Assembly: GCA_964450355.1 (NCBI GenBank)
Contig: CAYVDH010000014.1
Location: 1 to 34,523, forward strand
From: CAYVDH01 sp964450355
Lineage (GTDB): Bacteria > Bacteroidota > Bacteroidia > NS11-12g > UBA955
DNA length: 34,523 bases
Direction of reading: 5' to 3'
The notes beneath the pieces are model-generated. The model worked only from the letters and a program-made list of their open reading frames with translations, searched no databases and had not been told where the DNA came from. The position numbers were made by a program, and so were the translations under genes. Below, one piece after another: positions 1 to 8,495 of the stretch (its first letter is position 1; each line of letters starts with the position of its first letter).

Positions 1-69
1 TTAGTGAAAAGAGAAAATGTGTCAGAAAACTACAGCTGGGAACTTATAGAACACCTCATCATTAAATAA
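1..69 (+). CDS. C-terminal fragment of an upstream gene, possibly a glycosyltransferase
   Basis: Reading from base 1, 22 sense codons run to a TAA at 67-69, so the window begins inside a gene. The residues ENYSWELI resemble the extreme C-terminus of many GT4-family glycosyltransferases, where an 'fSW..ia' motif precedes the final helix. This is only 22 residues, so the family is a guess; that the fragment is coding is plausible but not proven. No closely spaced gene follows, because 148 bp separate it from the next start, and that next gene has its own promoter. Confidence 0.4.
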   Translation, partial: LVKRENVSENYSWELIEHLIIK

Positions 70-165
70 TTTATCAAGAAAAAATAAAATCTTTTTTTAA
101 AATGAAACCTTTTATTTGTTCTTTTTTTAAGATTCATAGAATTTGTAAACAATTATAAAGAGGGC

Positions 166-200
166 TTTGACAATGTTTCAAAAATAATTGAATACTTTTG
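166..200 (+). promoter_or_regulatory. Bacteroidota-type promoter for the phnA-like/purE/DUF3109 operon
   Basis: A TTTG at 166-169 (-33-like) is followed after 23 nt by TACTTTTG at 193-200, which matches the Bacteroidota -7 consensus TAnnTTTG. The spacer is at the long end of the accepted range. Transcription would begin near 205-207, leaving a leader of roughly 12 nt before the ATG at 218. No Shine-Dalgarno is evident, which is usual for this phylum. Confidence 0.55.
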
Positions 201-217
201 CATCAGATTAATTAAAT

Positions 218-430
218 ATGATGGAAGTAAAAGACAGCAACGGCAATATTCTTAACGAAGGTGATAATGTCACACTTATTAAAGATTTAAAAGTGAAAGG
301 TTCTTCTGTAACTCTTAAAAGAGGTACTTCAGTTAAAAAAATAAGGTTAACAGACGACCCAAGCGAAGTAGATTGCAAAGTAAATGGAATGAGTATAGTG
401 TTAAGAACAGAATTCCTTAAAAAAGTTTAA
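218..430 (+). CDS. PhnA C-terminal-domain protein (YjdM-like), short form
   Basis: This 70-residue protein matches the C-terminal domain of the PhnA/YjdM family: DSNGN near the start, then GDNVTLIKDLKVKGSS, and a LRTEFLKKV-type ending. Full-length PhnA (about 110 residues) has an N-terminal zinc ribbon with four cysteines; here that part is absent and only one cysteine is present. Despite the old name, the family's role in phosphonate use is doubtful and the biochemical function is unknown. The start is ATG at 218 or the adjacent ATG at 221. It ends 1 nt before purE, so the two are almost certainly co-transcribed. Family assignment is confident; function is not. Confidence 0.82.
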   Translation: MMEVKDSNGNILNEGDNVTLIKDLKVKGSSVTLKRGTSVKKIRLTDDPSEVDCKVNGMSIVLRTEFLKKV

Positions 431-431
431 C

Positions 432-944
432 ATGGCTGATGTATTAATTATCATGGGTTCAGACAGCGATTTGCCTGTCATGAAAGAAGCTGCAGAAATT
501 TTAGATTCGTTTGGTATCAGTTACCATTTAACTATCGTCAGTGCTCACCGAACTCCTGATAGATTAGTAACTGAATCTAAAGAAGCCAAAAGCAAAGGCT
601 ATAAATGCATTATAGCAGGCGCAGGTGGCGCTGCCCACTTACCCGGCATGGCAGCCAGCATGACCGAATTACCCGTCATTGGTGTCCCTGTCAAATCATC
701 AAATCTATCTGGTGTAGATTCCTTGTACAGCATTGTTCAAATGCCCCCTGGAATTCCAGTGGGTACCATGGCGATTAATGGAGCTAAAAATGCTGGTTTG
801 TTCGCTGCAAAAATTGTAGCAAATGCACTTCCTGAATATTGGCCTAAAATTACTGAGTTCATGCAAAATCAAGAAAATGAAGTGTTAAAAAAAGCCATAG
901 AACTTGAAAACAAAGGTTTCCAAGAGTATTTAAACAAACAATGA
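432..944 (+). CDS. purE: 5-(carboxyamino)imidazole ribonucleotide mutase PurE
   Basis: PurE interconverts N5-CAIR and CAIR in de novo purine synthesis, in the cytoplasm. The 170-residue length and motifs are those of class I PurE: GSDSDLPVM at residues 9-17, SAHRTP with the catalytic histidine at residue 39, and the glycine/alanine-rich AGAGGAAHLPGMAA loop. Class I enzymes need PurK to make their substrate, and purK is present in this window at 24470-25627 on the other strand rather than beside purE. The gene starts 1 nt after the phnA-like stop and overlaps the next gene by 4 nt (ATGA), indicating translational coupling in a three-gene operon. Confidence 0.97.
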   Translation: MADVLIIMGSDSDLPVMKEAAEILDSFGISYHLTIVSAHRTPDRLVTESKEAKSKGYKCIIAGAGGAAHLPGMAASMTELPVIGVPVKSSNLSGVDSLYSIVQMPPGIPVGTMAINGAKNAGLFAAKIVANALPEYWPKITEFMQNQENEVLKKAIELENKGFQEYLNKQ

Positions 945-1525
945 TTATCCAATTAGATAATACATTAATCTCTTCCGAAATATTTTCTACTTATTTTGTT
1001 TGTCATTTGGATAAATGCAAGGGTAGCTGCTGCATTGAAGGAGATAGAGGTGCACCCCTTGAAAAAGAAGAGTTAAATGCAATAGATAACAACTTGGAAC
1101 ATGTAAAACCCTACATGACTCAAAAAGGAATTGAACTGCTGAATTCACATGGGTTTTACGAAGGTGATGACGATGATTTAGCCACCACCTGTTTGCCAAC
1201 GGGAGAATGTGTTTTTGCTTATCAAGAATCAGGAATTTTAGGTTGTGCTATTGAAAAATCATATAAAGCAAATCAATCTGATTTTTATAAACCCATCAGT
1301 TGTCATTTGTATCCTATTAGATTAGGTAAATCGGGAGAAAATGATACGGTCAATTACCATTATTGGGAAATATGTAAAGCAGCTTGTGCTTTGGGTGAAG
1401 AACTAAAAGTGCCAGTGTTTCAATTTCTTAAAGAACCATTAATTAGAAAATATGGGGAAGCTTGGTACAATGAATTACAAAACATCTACCAAGAATACAT
1501 CAAACAATTTAAATCAAATCTTTAG
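941..1525 (+). CDS. DUF3109 family cysteine-rich protein
   Basis: A 194-residue cytosolic protein with the cysteine pattern of DUF3109: CHLDKCKGSCC around residues 21-31, then CLPTGECVFAY, GCAIEKSY, PISCHLYPIR and a late CKAAC. The many paired cysteines suggest metal or Fe-S binding, as in the related YkgJ-type CxxxCxxCC families, but no function is established. It overlaps the end of purE by 4 nt (ATGA), so it belongs to the purE operon. Its 3' end overlaps the convergent Fe-S gene by 17 bp. Family is confident; function unknown. Confidence 0.85.
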   Translation: MIIQLDNTLISSEIFSTYFVCHLDKCKGSCCIEGDRGAPLEKEELNAIDNNLEHVKPYMTQKGIELLNSHGFYEGDDDDLATTCLPTGECVFAYQESGILGCAIEKSYKANQSDFYKPISCHLYPIRLGKSGENDTVNYHYWEICKAACALGEELKVPVFQFLKEPLIRKYGEAWYNELQNIYQEYIKQFKSNL

Positions 1526-2303
1526 CTTGAGCTACTAACTCTGCTAAATCCAGTACTTGAACATTGTCTTCTTTTTCAAAGTGTTTCACTCCATCTCTGA
1601 TCATGGTCATGCAAAATGGACAATTCACTGCAATGATTTCAGCACCAGTTTGAATCGCTTCATCTGAGCGTTCAACATTTATTTCTTTGTTTCCTTTTTC
1701 AGCCTCTTTGAACATTTGAGCACCACCAGCTCCACAACAAAATCCATTGCTTTTGCAGCGTTTCATTTCAGTCAATTCGCTGTCTAACACTTCTAATACT
1801 GCTCTGGGTGCTAAGTATTCATTATTTGCTCTGCCTAAGTAGCAGCTGTCGTGATAGGTAATTTTTTTGCCTTTAAATGCTCCTCCTTCCACTTTCAAAG
1901 TTCCATTATTGATTAATTCTTGTAAAAATTGTGTGTGATGAACCACATCGTAATTTCCTCCAAGACTAGGGTACTCATTTTTTATGGTATTAAAACAATG
2001 AGGACAGGTTGTTACAATTTTTTTGATGCCATATTCATTCATTGTTGCAATGTTGTTCATGGCTTGCATTTGAAATAAAAATTCATTTCCAGCGCGTTTT
2101 GCTGGGTCGCCAGTACATCCTTCTTTAGTGCCTAATATAGCAAATGATATCTGACAATGGTGTAAAATTTTGGCAAAAGCCTTAGTTACTTTTTGAGCTC
2201 TTTCGTCAAAACTGCCTGCACAGCCTACAAAAAACAATATTTCAGGAGTTTTTCCTTCTGCGATGTAATCATCTACTGTTTTTACTTTAAAATCTAAAGA
2301 CAT
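1509..2303 (-). CDS. (Fe-S)-binding protein with two cysteine-rich (CCG) domains
   Basis: This 264-residue protein has the duplicated CCG arrangement of HdrB, GlpC and LutA: VGCAGSFDERAQ near residue 27, TCPHCFNT in the first half, then DSCYLGRAN, CKSNGFCCGAGG and NCPFCMTM in the second. Such domains bind [4Fe-4S] clusters and act in electron transfer with flavoprotein or ferredoxin-like partners. In Bacteroidota a gene of this size often sits next to a longer Fe-S protein with a ferredoxin domain; no such partner lies next to it here. It starts 14 nt after rlmD ends on the same strand, so it is probably co-transcribed with it. The substrate is unknown. Confidence 0.85.
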   Translation of the reverse strand: MSLDFKVKTVDDYIAEGKTPEILFFVGCAGSFDERAQKVTKAFAKILHHCQISFAILGTKEGCTGDPAKRAGNEFLFQMQAMNNIATMNEYGIKKIVTTCPHCFNTIKNEYPSLGGNYDVVHHTQFLQELINNGTLKVEGGAFKGKKITYHDSCYLGRANNEYLAPRAVLEVLDSELTEMKRCKSNGFCCGAGGAQMFKEAEKGNKEINVERSDEAIQTGAEIIAVNCPFCMTMIRDGVKHFEKEDNVQVLDLAELVAQAKDLI

Positions 2304-2317
2304 GCTACAAACTTACG

Positions 2318-3721
2318 CTAATTTTTTAATTCTAATAATGCTATGTTTTCTATATGATGTGTATGAGGGAATAAATCAACTGATTGAATTTTTATTACAT
2401 TATATTTCTCTTTTAAAGTAAAAATATCTCTGGCTTGTGTAGCTGGATTACAACTGATATACACTATTCTTTGGGCTTCTATTTCCAATAGTTTAGCCAC
2501 CACATCAGGGTGCATTCCATCGCGAGGAGGGTCTGTAATTACTACATCTGGTTTTCCATGAGTTTCAATGAATTCTTGATTTAAAATTGATTTCATATCA
2601 CCAGCAAAAAATTCAGCGTGATTAACCCCATTTAACTTGGCATTTTCTTTGGCATCTATCACCGCAGCTTCTACATACTCAATTCCAGTAATTTTCTTAC
2701 ATCTATCGCTTACAAACAATGCAATAGAGCCAGTTCCAGTGTACAAATCATACACATTTTCAACACCTGTAAGACCAGCAAATTCTCTGGCAATCTCGTA
2801 CAATTTAAGGGCTTGGTCTGTGTTGGTTTGAAAAAAAGATTGTGGTCTTATTTTGTAAATTTTATCTTCAATTTTTTCTTCTAAATAACCTTTGCCTTTG
2901 TAGGTCATTACATCCAAATCCGACCAGGTGTCGTTTCGTTTGTTGTTAATGACATAACACCATTCTGTTACCATAGCAAATTCAGGTATTAACGCATCAA
3001 AAATAGTACTTATCAATTCATTGTTTTGATGTGCAATGACCAACACCACCATCCATTGATTTTGCGATGTTTGCCTGATCATTAAATTTCTTAAACATCC
3101 TGTTTGATGTCTTAAATCAAAGAATTCGAAATGATTGTTAACAGCTATTTCTTTTATTCTATTTTTTATTTGATTGGAATAATCATTCGCTATATGGCAA
3201 ATATCTATGTCTATGATTTTATCAAACAATCCCGGAAAATGAAACCCTAAAGCAGGCAATCCTTTTGGATTGTCTTTGTCAAAAAACTCTTCCCACGCTT
3301 TGTTACTGAATGTGAATTCAACTTTATTTCTGTAATTAAATACATTGTTAGCTCCAATGATAGGCAAAATGGTTTCAACATGAACTTTAGCGATTCTCTC
3401 AAAATCATCAATGACTTGTTGATGTTTTAATTTAAGTTGGTTCTCATAATTTAAATGTTGCCATTTACAACCACCACATTTTGTAAAATATTGACATTTT
3501 GGTTCAATTCTTTTATCAGAAAATTCATGGAAATGAGTAATTCGAGCTTCTGCAAATTTTTTTTTCTTTTTTGTGATTTGCAAATCCACTACATCGCCAC
3601 TTGCAGCATAAGGAACAAACACTACCATGTCTTCATGCTTAGTGATTGATTTACCCTCCGCAGCTTCAGATAAGATGGTTTTTTGAGTTATAAGCGGGTA
3701 ATTTTGTTTGAATTTTTTCAA
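2318..3721 (-). CDS. rlmD: 23S rRNA (uracil-C5)-methyltransferase RlmD/RumA type
   Basis: A 467-residue TrmA/RlmD-family enzyme that methylates a uracil C5 in 23S rRNA using SAM. It has an N-terminal TRAM-like region (about residues 15-65) and the Fe-S cysteines C76, C82, C85 and C175 (C-x5-C-x2-C...C). A Rossmann SAM site follows (YTGTGSIALFV), then DPPRDGMHPD and the catalytic-cysteine motif YISCNPATQARD near the C-terminus. The start codon is TTG at 3721: an in-frame stop lies 9 codons' distance or less upstream, and the next ATG (residue 32) would remove part of the conserved TRAM region. A possible -7 box TATTTTTG lies at 3747-3740. Specificity for U1939 rather than U747 is inferred. Confidence 0.93.
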   Translation of the reverse strand: MKKFKQNYPLITQKTILSEAAEGKSITKHEDMVVFVPYAASGDVVDLQITKKKKKFAEARITHFHEFSDKRIEPKCQYFTKCGGCKWQHLNYENQLKLKHQQVIDDFERIAKVHVETILPIIGANNVFNYRNKVEFTFSNKAWEEFFDKDNPKGLPALGFHFPGLFDKIIDIDICHIANDYSNQIKNRIKEIAVNNHFEFFDLRHQTGCLRNLMIRQTSQNQWMVVLVIAHQNNELISTIFDALIPEFAMVTEWCYVINNKRNDTWSDLDVMTYKGKGYLEEKIEDKIYKIRPQSFFQTNTDQALKLYEIAREFAGLTGVENVYDLYTGTGSIALFVSDRCKKITGIEYVEAAVIDAKENAKLNGVNHAEFFAGDMKSILNQEFIETHGKPDVVITDPPRDGMHPDVVAKLLEIEAQRIVYISCNPATQARDIFTLKEKYNVIKIQSVDLFPHTHHIENIALLELKN

Positions 3722-3739
3722 AGGAATAATTTAGGGTTT

Positions 3740-3747
3740 CAAAAATA
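3740..3747 (-). promoter_or_regulatory. Possible -7 box upstream of rlmD
   Basis: On the minus strand TATTTTTG fits TAnnTTTG and lies 18 nt before the TTG start of rlmD. No TTG is found at the expected -33 spacing, so this is a half-site only. Confidence 0.3.
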
Positions 3748-3843
3748 ATCAATATTATTTACATCGTTATATCTTCACTTTAATCGAATGACAAAATTTC
3801 ATTGATTATATTCATTGAATATTGTGTTAATTATTTAATAATC

Positions 3844-5154
3844 ATGAAAAACACATTTAAATACATTCTAGTAGCTATCATTTGTGCACTTCTTTTAATT
3901 CCTGTTTTTTTTATTAGCCGATTAGTGTACGAAAGGCAACAAAAAAGTTCAGAAGCTGTTTCGGAAGTTTCATCTAAATGGGGCAGGGCTCAATTGATTG
4001 CTGGGCCATTCATCAGTGCAAAAGGATATGAAATAAATAATCATGTAAATAACTTCAACGAATCAGAATTTTTATTTCCAAAAACTTTGTCAGTGAACTC
4101 ATCATTGAATGTAGTTGAGAAAAAAAGAGGCATTTATAAAATCAATTTATACTCTTCAAAGATAGTATTGTCAGGTGTATTTGATAGCATTGATTACGGG
4201 CAATACATTAACGAGAACAATCAAGTAAATGTCAATATTTTTATCAGCGATTTAAAAGGTTTGGTTAGTGAGGTAAAAGCGAAAATAGGAGAGGAGAACT
4301 ATGAGTTTTCATCTGGAATTAAAGAAGGAGAACTTGGAAATAACGGCATCCATTTTCAAGTAGATTACAGCAAAATTAAAGGTAAAAATTATCAAATAGA
4401 ATTCACTTTGAATGGTAGTAATTCAATCAATTTTGCTCCAATAGGCAAAAACAATCAAATAAAACTTAAAGGCAATTGGCCCGACCCATCCTTTGGTGGT
4501 AGTTTTTTGCCTACTAATCACAACATCACTAACCAAGATTTTAGTGCTGAATGGTCCATATTAGCTTTAAATAAATCCTTTCCTCAATCAGGCAAGGGCT
4601 CATTCATGCAATTTAATCAAATGGAGGAAAACATAAATTACGATGTTGCTAGTTCGTCTGTGAGTCAACATTGCCTCACTAGGTTGTTTAACCCAGTAAC
4701 AGATTATGTCAAATCAAGACGAGCTAATCAGTACGCCTTTTTCTTATTAATCATTGTGTTTATTGCTTTGTTTTTGTCTGAGTACATTTCTAAGTCCAAT
4801 ATTCACTTAATTCAATATGCCATCATTGGTTTTGCAATAGTTTTATTCTATTTGTTTCTATTAGCGTTAGGTGAACATTTAGGATTCAACAAAGCGTATT
4901 TTTTATCCATGTTGATGGTAACCATTCCCACATTTTTTTATTCTAAATCCATACTCAATAACTTTAAAGCTGCTTTGTCAATTGGAGTGCTAACATTGTT
5001 GTTGTATTCCTTGTTTTTTATCATGTTGTTGTCACAAGATTATTCCTTGTTAATTGGCAGTATTTTAGCCTTTATTTTGTTGTTATCAGTGATGTATATC
5101 ACCAGAAATTTCAATAAAAGACAAGATACTATTGAAATCAATTCTGAGGGTTAA
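3844..5154 (+). CDS. creD: CreD family inner-membrane protein
   Basis: A 436-residue membrane protein matching CreD. One N-terminal membrane helix precedes the signature SRLVYERQQKSSEAVSEVSSKWG. A long periplasmic region follows, containing FLFPKTLSVNSSLN and RGIYKINLYSSKIVLSGVFD. About five or six C-terminal helices come next, with the conserved LALGEHLGFNKAYF. In E. coli, CreD is induced by the CreBC two-component system and its molecular function is unknown; no creB or creC is present here. An upstream in-frame ATG at 3802 would add 14 residues before the membrane helix, and I prefer the ATG at 3844 because it places MKNTFKYIL directly before the helix. It is monocistronic, with a terminator downstream. 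Confidence 0.87.
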   Translation: MKNTFKYILVAIICALLLIPVFFISRLVYERQQKSSEAVSEVSSKWGRAQLIAGPFISAKGYEINNHVNNFNESEFLFPKTLSVNSSLNVVEKKRGIYKINLYSSKIVLSGVFDSIDYGQYINENNQVNVNIFISDLKGLVSEVKAKIGEENYEFSSGIKEGELGNNGIHFQVDYSKIKGKNYQIEFTLNGSNSINFAPIGKNNQIKLKGNWPDPSFGGSFLPTNHNITNQDFSAEWSILALNKSFPQSGKGSFMQFNQMEENINYDVASSSVSQHCLTRLFNPVTDYVKSRRANQYAFFLLIIVFIALFLSEYISKSNIHLIQYAIIGFAIVLFYLFLLALGEHLGFNKAYFLSMLMVTIPTFFYSKSILNNFKAALSIGVLTLLLYSLFFIMLLSQDYSLLIGSILAFILLLSVMYITRNFNKRQDTIEINSEG

Positions 5155-5159
5155 TTTGA

Positions 5160-5199
5160 AATGAGAATGAGATAAATCCATTCACATTCCCTTTTTTTT
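5160..5199 (+). terminator. Rho-independent-like terminator after creD
   Basis: GAATG at 5165-5169 pairs with CATTC at 5179-5183 around a 9-nt loop. The stem continues, after one A-A mismatch, with AATG 5160-5163 against CATT 5185-5188. A run of eight T follows at 5192-5199. It starts 6 nt after the creD stop and precedes the next gene by 25 nt. Confidence 0.6.
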
Positions 5200-5224
5200 G
5201 TTTTCTTTGCTGTGAAATAGATTC

Positions 5225-6913
5225 ATGCAAATACTACAAAAATTGGAGCATTGGATAGAAAAAAACACCATTTCTAATGCTTTTTTATGGGTTATTTTTA
5301 TTCTGTGGTCATTGTTTGTTTCCAACCTTTGGTTGCCTCGTAACTGGGGATTTTATGGGCATCACGATTGGGATTTAACCTACTCTACTTTTGAGGCAGC
5401 ACGAAAATGCATTGTTGAGTTTCATCAATTTCCTACTTACAATCCTTACAGCTCTTTTGGCACAGATTTTTGGTCAAATCCTCAATCAGTTCATTTGAGC
5501 ATGTATTTAATACCTGTGTTGTTATTTGGTACTTTTTATGGGTATAAGGTCAGCATTATAGCAGGTATTTTAATTGGATTATGGGGCAGTTATAAGCTGT
5601 TTTTTACATTCAATAAACAAGCCTCTACAAGTGTTGTATTGTCATTTTTATTTGTAGGTTCAGCCTATTTTAGCAGACATGTATTTGAAGCAGGACATAG
5701 CAATGTATTGTTTTATTATTTATTGCCATATTCATTGTTGTTTTTTCATCAGATTATTCATAAAAAAAATCTTTGGTCATATATTAAATTTACATTGATT
5801 TTAGTACAGATTATTATTGGAGGTGCGCCTTTTGTTTTCATTAGCATTGCCATATTATTGGGTTTATGGATCATAGGAATATCAATTTCTCAAAAACAAT
5901 TTAAGTTGAATTATGCCTTCATTTTTATCTCTACCATGTTACTAAGCATAGGGCTTAGTATGTTTAAATTATATCCTGTAATTCAACATTGGTCAGATTA
6001 CCCTCGATTAGTGAAAGAAGACAGTGGCATTAGCTTGCTTACATGGTTTCAAAGTTTAGCAGATTTTAATACCGACACAAGAACTTGGCACGATTGGTTT
6101 GAATTTTCACTTGGCATCAATTTGTCTTTATTTGTCTTGTTTATTTATTTTTTTAAACAACTAAATCATGGCAAATTATGGTTAATCATGGCTATCCCCT
6201 TGGTATGGATATGTTTGGGAAATTCTCCTAACATAGTTAATCCATGGTATTTTTTAAATGAATATGTGCCTGTTTTTAAAAGTTTAAGAGCGCCCTATCG
6301 CTTTGGTATTCTTGTGGTATTTTCATTTTATTTAGCATTGAGTTTTATACTCAAAAACACTCAACATATAAAATGGGTCAATTTATTGTTGTTCGTGGTA
6401 TTATTGAGTCAAACTCTGCATTACAATTCAGTAAGTAAATGCATGGTAAATGGTCCGAGAATAGAGGAAAAGCAAATTTCAATGTTAGATAAAAATCAAC
6501 CTAAGCCTAAAGTATTATCCCAAAAAGATTACAGAAATCAATTCAGATATGTGAAAGCCAATTACATGGTTTTAAATGCTTATGAACCTATGCAATTACA
6601 CAGTGTACATGATACATTAAACCAATTGGTTACAGGAGCTAAGGTGATTAAATTTTTACCAAATTATCTTAAATTGGAGTTGATAGACAGCATCTCTTTC
6701 ATTAATTATAGATACAGTTCAAATTGGAAAATTAAAAGTGGTAAAGCAATGCTTAAAGAGGACAATGGACTCACTAAAGTTTTAAAAAATGATCACACTA
6801 TTGAATTGCAATACACAAACAATGAAGTTAAAGTGGGTGTATTTTACACCTTAATTGCTTTGATTTTATTAGTGATTACTTTTTTTGTTTATAAAATTAA
6901 ATATCAAATTTAA
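5225..6913 (+). CDS. Large polytopic membrane protein, GT-C glycosyltransferase-like
   Basis: A 562-residue protein with about a dozen hydrophobic segments. After the first helix (residues 18-36) comes an extracytoplasmic loop with HHDWDL (D48, D50), then NPYSSFGTDFWSNPQ. This layout is typical of GT-C glycosyltransferases, whose acidic motif sits in the first loop. Around residue 355 the motif SLRAPYRFGI resembles YfhO and PTPS-related membrane proteins. A C-terminal soluble stretch is followed by one last helix. GT-C enzymes use lipid-linked sugar donors, but donor and acceptor here cannot be predicted. The 3' end overlaps the convergent aldehyde dehydrogenase gene by 17 bp. GT-C membership is an inference from topology and motifs. 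Confidence 0.65.
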   Translation: MQILQKLEHWIEKNTISNAFLWVIFILWSLFVSNLWLPRNWGFYGHHDWDLTYSTFEAARKCIVEFHQFPTYNPYSSFGTDFWSNPQSVHLSMYLIPVLLFGTFYGYKVSIIAGILIGLWGSYKLFFTFNKQASTSVVLSFLFVGSAYFSRHVFEAGHSNVLFYYLLPYSLLFFHQIIHKKNLWSYIKFTLILVQIIIGGAPFVFISIAILLGLWIIGISISQKQFKLNYAFIFISTMLLSIGLSMFKLYPVIQHWSDYPRLVKEDSGISLLTWFQSLADFNTDTRTWHDWFEFSLGINLSLFVLFIYFFKQLNHGKLWLIMAIPLVWICLGNSPNIVNPWYFLNEYVPVFKSLRAPYRFGILVVFSFYLALSFILKNTQHIKWVNLLLFVVLLSQTLHYNSVSKCMVNGPRIEEKQISMLDKNQPKPKVLSQKDYRNQFRYVKANYMVLNAYEPMQLHSVHDTLNQLVTGAKVIKFLPNYLKLELIDSISFINYRYSSNWKIKSGKAMLKEDNGLTKVLKNDHTIELQYTNNEVKVGVFYTLIALILLVITFFVYKIKYQI

Positions 6914-8435
6914 TGCCTTGAGCCAATGGTAAATTATCAGTGTAGTTGATGGTATTGGTTTGTCTGCGCATATAGGCTTTCCAGCTGTCGCTACCACTCT
7001 CTCTACCGCCACCAGTTTCTTTTTCGCCTCCAAATGCACCCCCAATTTCAGCACCACTTGTACCTATATTGACATTGGCGATTCCGCAATCGCTACCATT
7101 TGCAGATAAAAATTGTTCAGTTTCCATGATGTTAGTAGAGAAAATAGATGAACTTAAACCTTGTTTGACATCGTTTTGCATAGCAAGAGCTTCACTCAAT
7201 TTAGAATATTTCATGAGATAGACTATGGGAGCAAAAGTTTCGTGTTGAACTATTTTATATGTGTTTTTAGCTTCGCAGATAGCAGGTTGAACATAACATC
7301 CACTTTCATATCCAGTACCTTTTAATGTTTTACCACCGTACAGGATTTTTCCTCCTTCTTTTTTTAATTGAGCCAAAGCATTTTCAAATTGATGAACAGC
7401 CTCTTTATCTATCAATGGTCCAACATGGTTATTTTCATCCAATGGATTTCCAATTTTAATTTGTTTGTATGCTTTGATCATTTTTTTTACAAAATCATCA
7501 TAGATTTTCTCATGAATAATCAATCTTCTTGTTGTTGTACATCTTTGACCAGCAGTGCCTACAGCGCCAAAAACAGCGGCTCTTAAAGCAATTTTTAAAT
7601 CAGCACTTTCAGTGATGATAATGGCATTGTTTCCACCTAATTCAAGTAATGATTTTCCAAGTCTTTCGCCTACAATTTTTCCTACTTCTTTACCCATTCT
7701 TGTGCTTCCTGTAGCAGATATTAAAGCTATACGATTATCAGCAGACATTTTTTTTCCAATATGATAATCTCCGTTGATTAAGGTAAATAACCCTTCTGGC
7801 AATTTATTTTCTGATAAAACTGATTTTAATAAATTCATGCAAGCAATGGCTGATAAAGGTGTTTTTTCAGAAGGTTTCCAAATGGTGGCATTGCCACATA
7901 CAGCCGCTATCATGGCGTTCCAACTCCATACAGCCACAGGAAAATTAAAAGCTGAAATAATGCCAACAATTCCCAATGGATGCCATTGTTCATACATTCG
8001 GTGTCCTGGTCGTTCACTGTGCATGGTTAGCCCATATAACTGACGACTAAGTCCTACTGCAAAGTCGCAGATGTCGATCATCTCTTGTACCTCACCTAAT
8101 CCTTCCTGAAGGCTTTTTCCCATTTCGTAACTAACCAAAGTGCCAAGCGATAATTTATGTTCTCTTAATACGTTACCATATTGTCTTACTATTTCACCTC
8201 TTTTAGGAGCAGGAATATTTCTCCAATACATACTTGCTTGTTGTGCTCTTTTTAAAACAGCTTCATATTCTGTTTCACTTGCATAGGTTACAGTTCCTAT
8301 CATTTTTCCATCTACAGGCGAATTTATTTTTTTGGTAGTACTGCCTACTGCAGTTATCCAATTTAATCCAGTACAAACACTTTCATTGTTTTTTTTAATA
8401 CCTAATTCTTTTAAACATTGGTTGATGTTTTTCAT
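6897..8435 (-). CDS. Aldehyde dehydrogenase, ALDH7 (aminoadipate-semialdehyde/piperideine-6-carboxylate) type
   Basis: A 512-residue NAD-dependent aldehyde dehydrogenase. Catalytic residues are visible: N164 in FNFP, E265 in LLELGGNN and C299 in GTAGQRCTTTRR. The N-terminus (LGIKKNN..., NSPVDGKMIG) and the C-terminal ETGGGRESGSDSWKAYMRRQT are typical of the antiquitin/ALDH7A1-AmaB group, which oxidises L-aminoadipate semialdehyde (equilibrating with piperideine-6-carboxylate) in lysine catabolism. No other lysine-degradation gene is nearby, so the substrate is inferred from family only. Length is normal. The ATG at 8435 is fixed by the conserved N-terminus. A -7-like box lies only 4 nt upstream of it. 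The gene is 60 nt downstream of the methyltransferase gene. Confidence 0.9.
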   Translation of the reverse strand: MKNINQCLKELGIKKNNESVCTGLNWITAVGSTTKKINSPVDGKMIGTVTYASETEYEAVLKRAQQASMYWRNIPAPKRGEIVRQYGNVLREHKLSLGTLVSYEMGKSLQEGLGEVQEMIDICDFAVGLSRQLYGLTMHSERPGHRMYEQWHPLGIVGIISAFNFPVAVWSWNAMIAAVCGNATIWKPSEKTPLSAIACMNLLKSVLSENKLPEGLFTLINGDYHIGKKMSADNRIALISATGSTRMGKEVGKIVGERLGKSLLELGGNNAIIITESADLKIALRAAVFGAVGTAGQRCTTTRRLIIHEKIYDDFVKKMIKAYKQIKIGNPLDENNHVGPLIDKEAVHQFENALAQLKKEGGKILYGGKTLKGTGYESGCYVQPAICEAKNTYKIVQHETFAPIVYLMKYSKLSEALAMQNDVKQGLSSSIFSTNIMETEQFLSANGSDCGIANVNIGTSGAEIGGAFGGEKETGGGRESGSDSWKAYMRRQTNTINYTDNLPLAQGIKFDI

Positions 8436-8439
8436 TAAG

Positions 8440-8447
8440 CAAAATTA
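8440..8447 (-). promoter_or_regulatory. -7-like box immediately upstream of the ALDH start
   Basis: Minus-strand TAATTTTG, followed by CTTA and then the ATG. If real, transcription would start at or within a few bases of the start codon. No -33 TTG is seen at usual spacing. Confidence 0.3.
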
Positions 8448-8495
8448 AGCTAAAAAAAGAGAATAATTTTATCTATTTATACAATAAAACTAACT

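Noticed and set aside
82..128. AAATAAAA/TTTTATTT inverted repeat with following T-run upstream of the first promoter
   Set aside because: The stem is all A/T with a loop of about 20 nt, which is expected by chance in such AT-rich DNA; not a convincing terminator.
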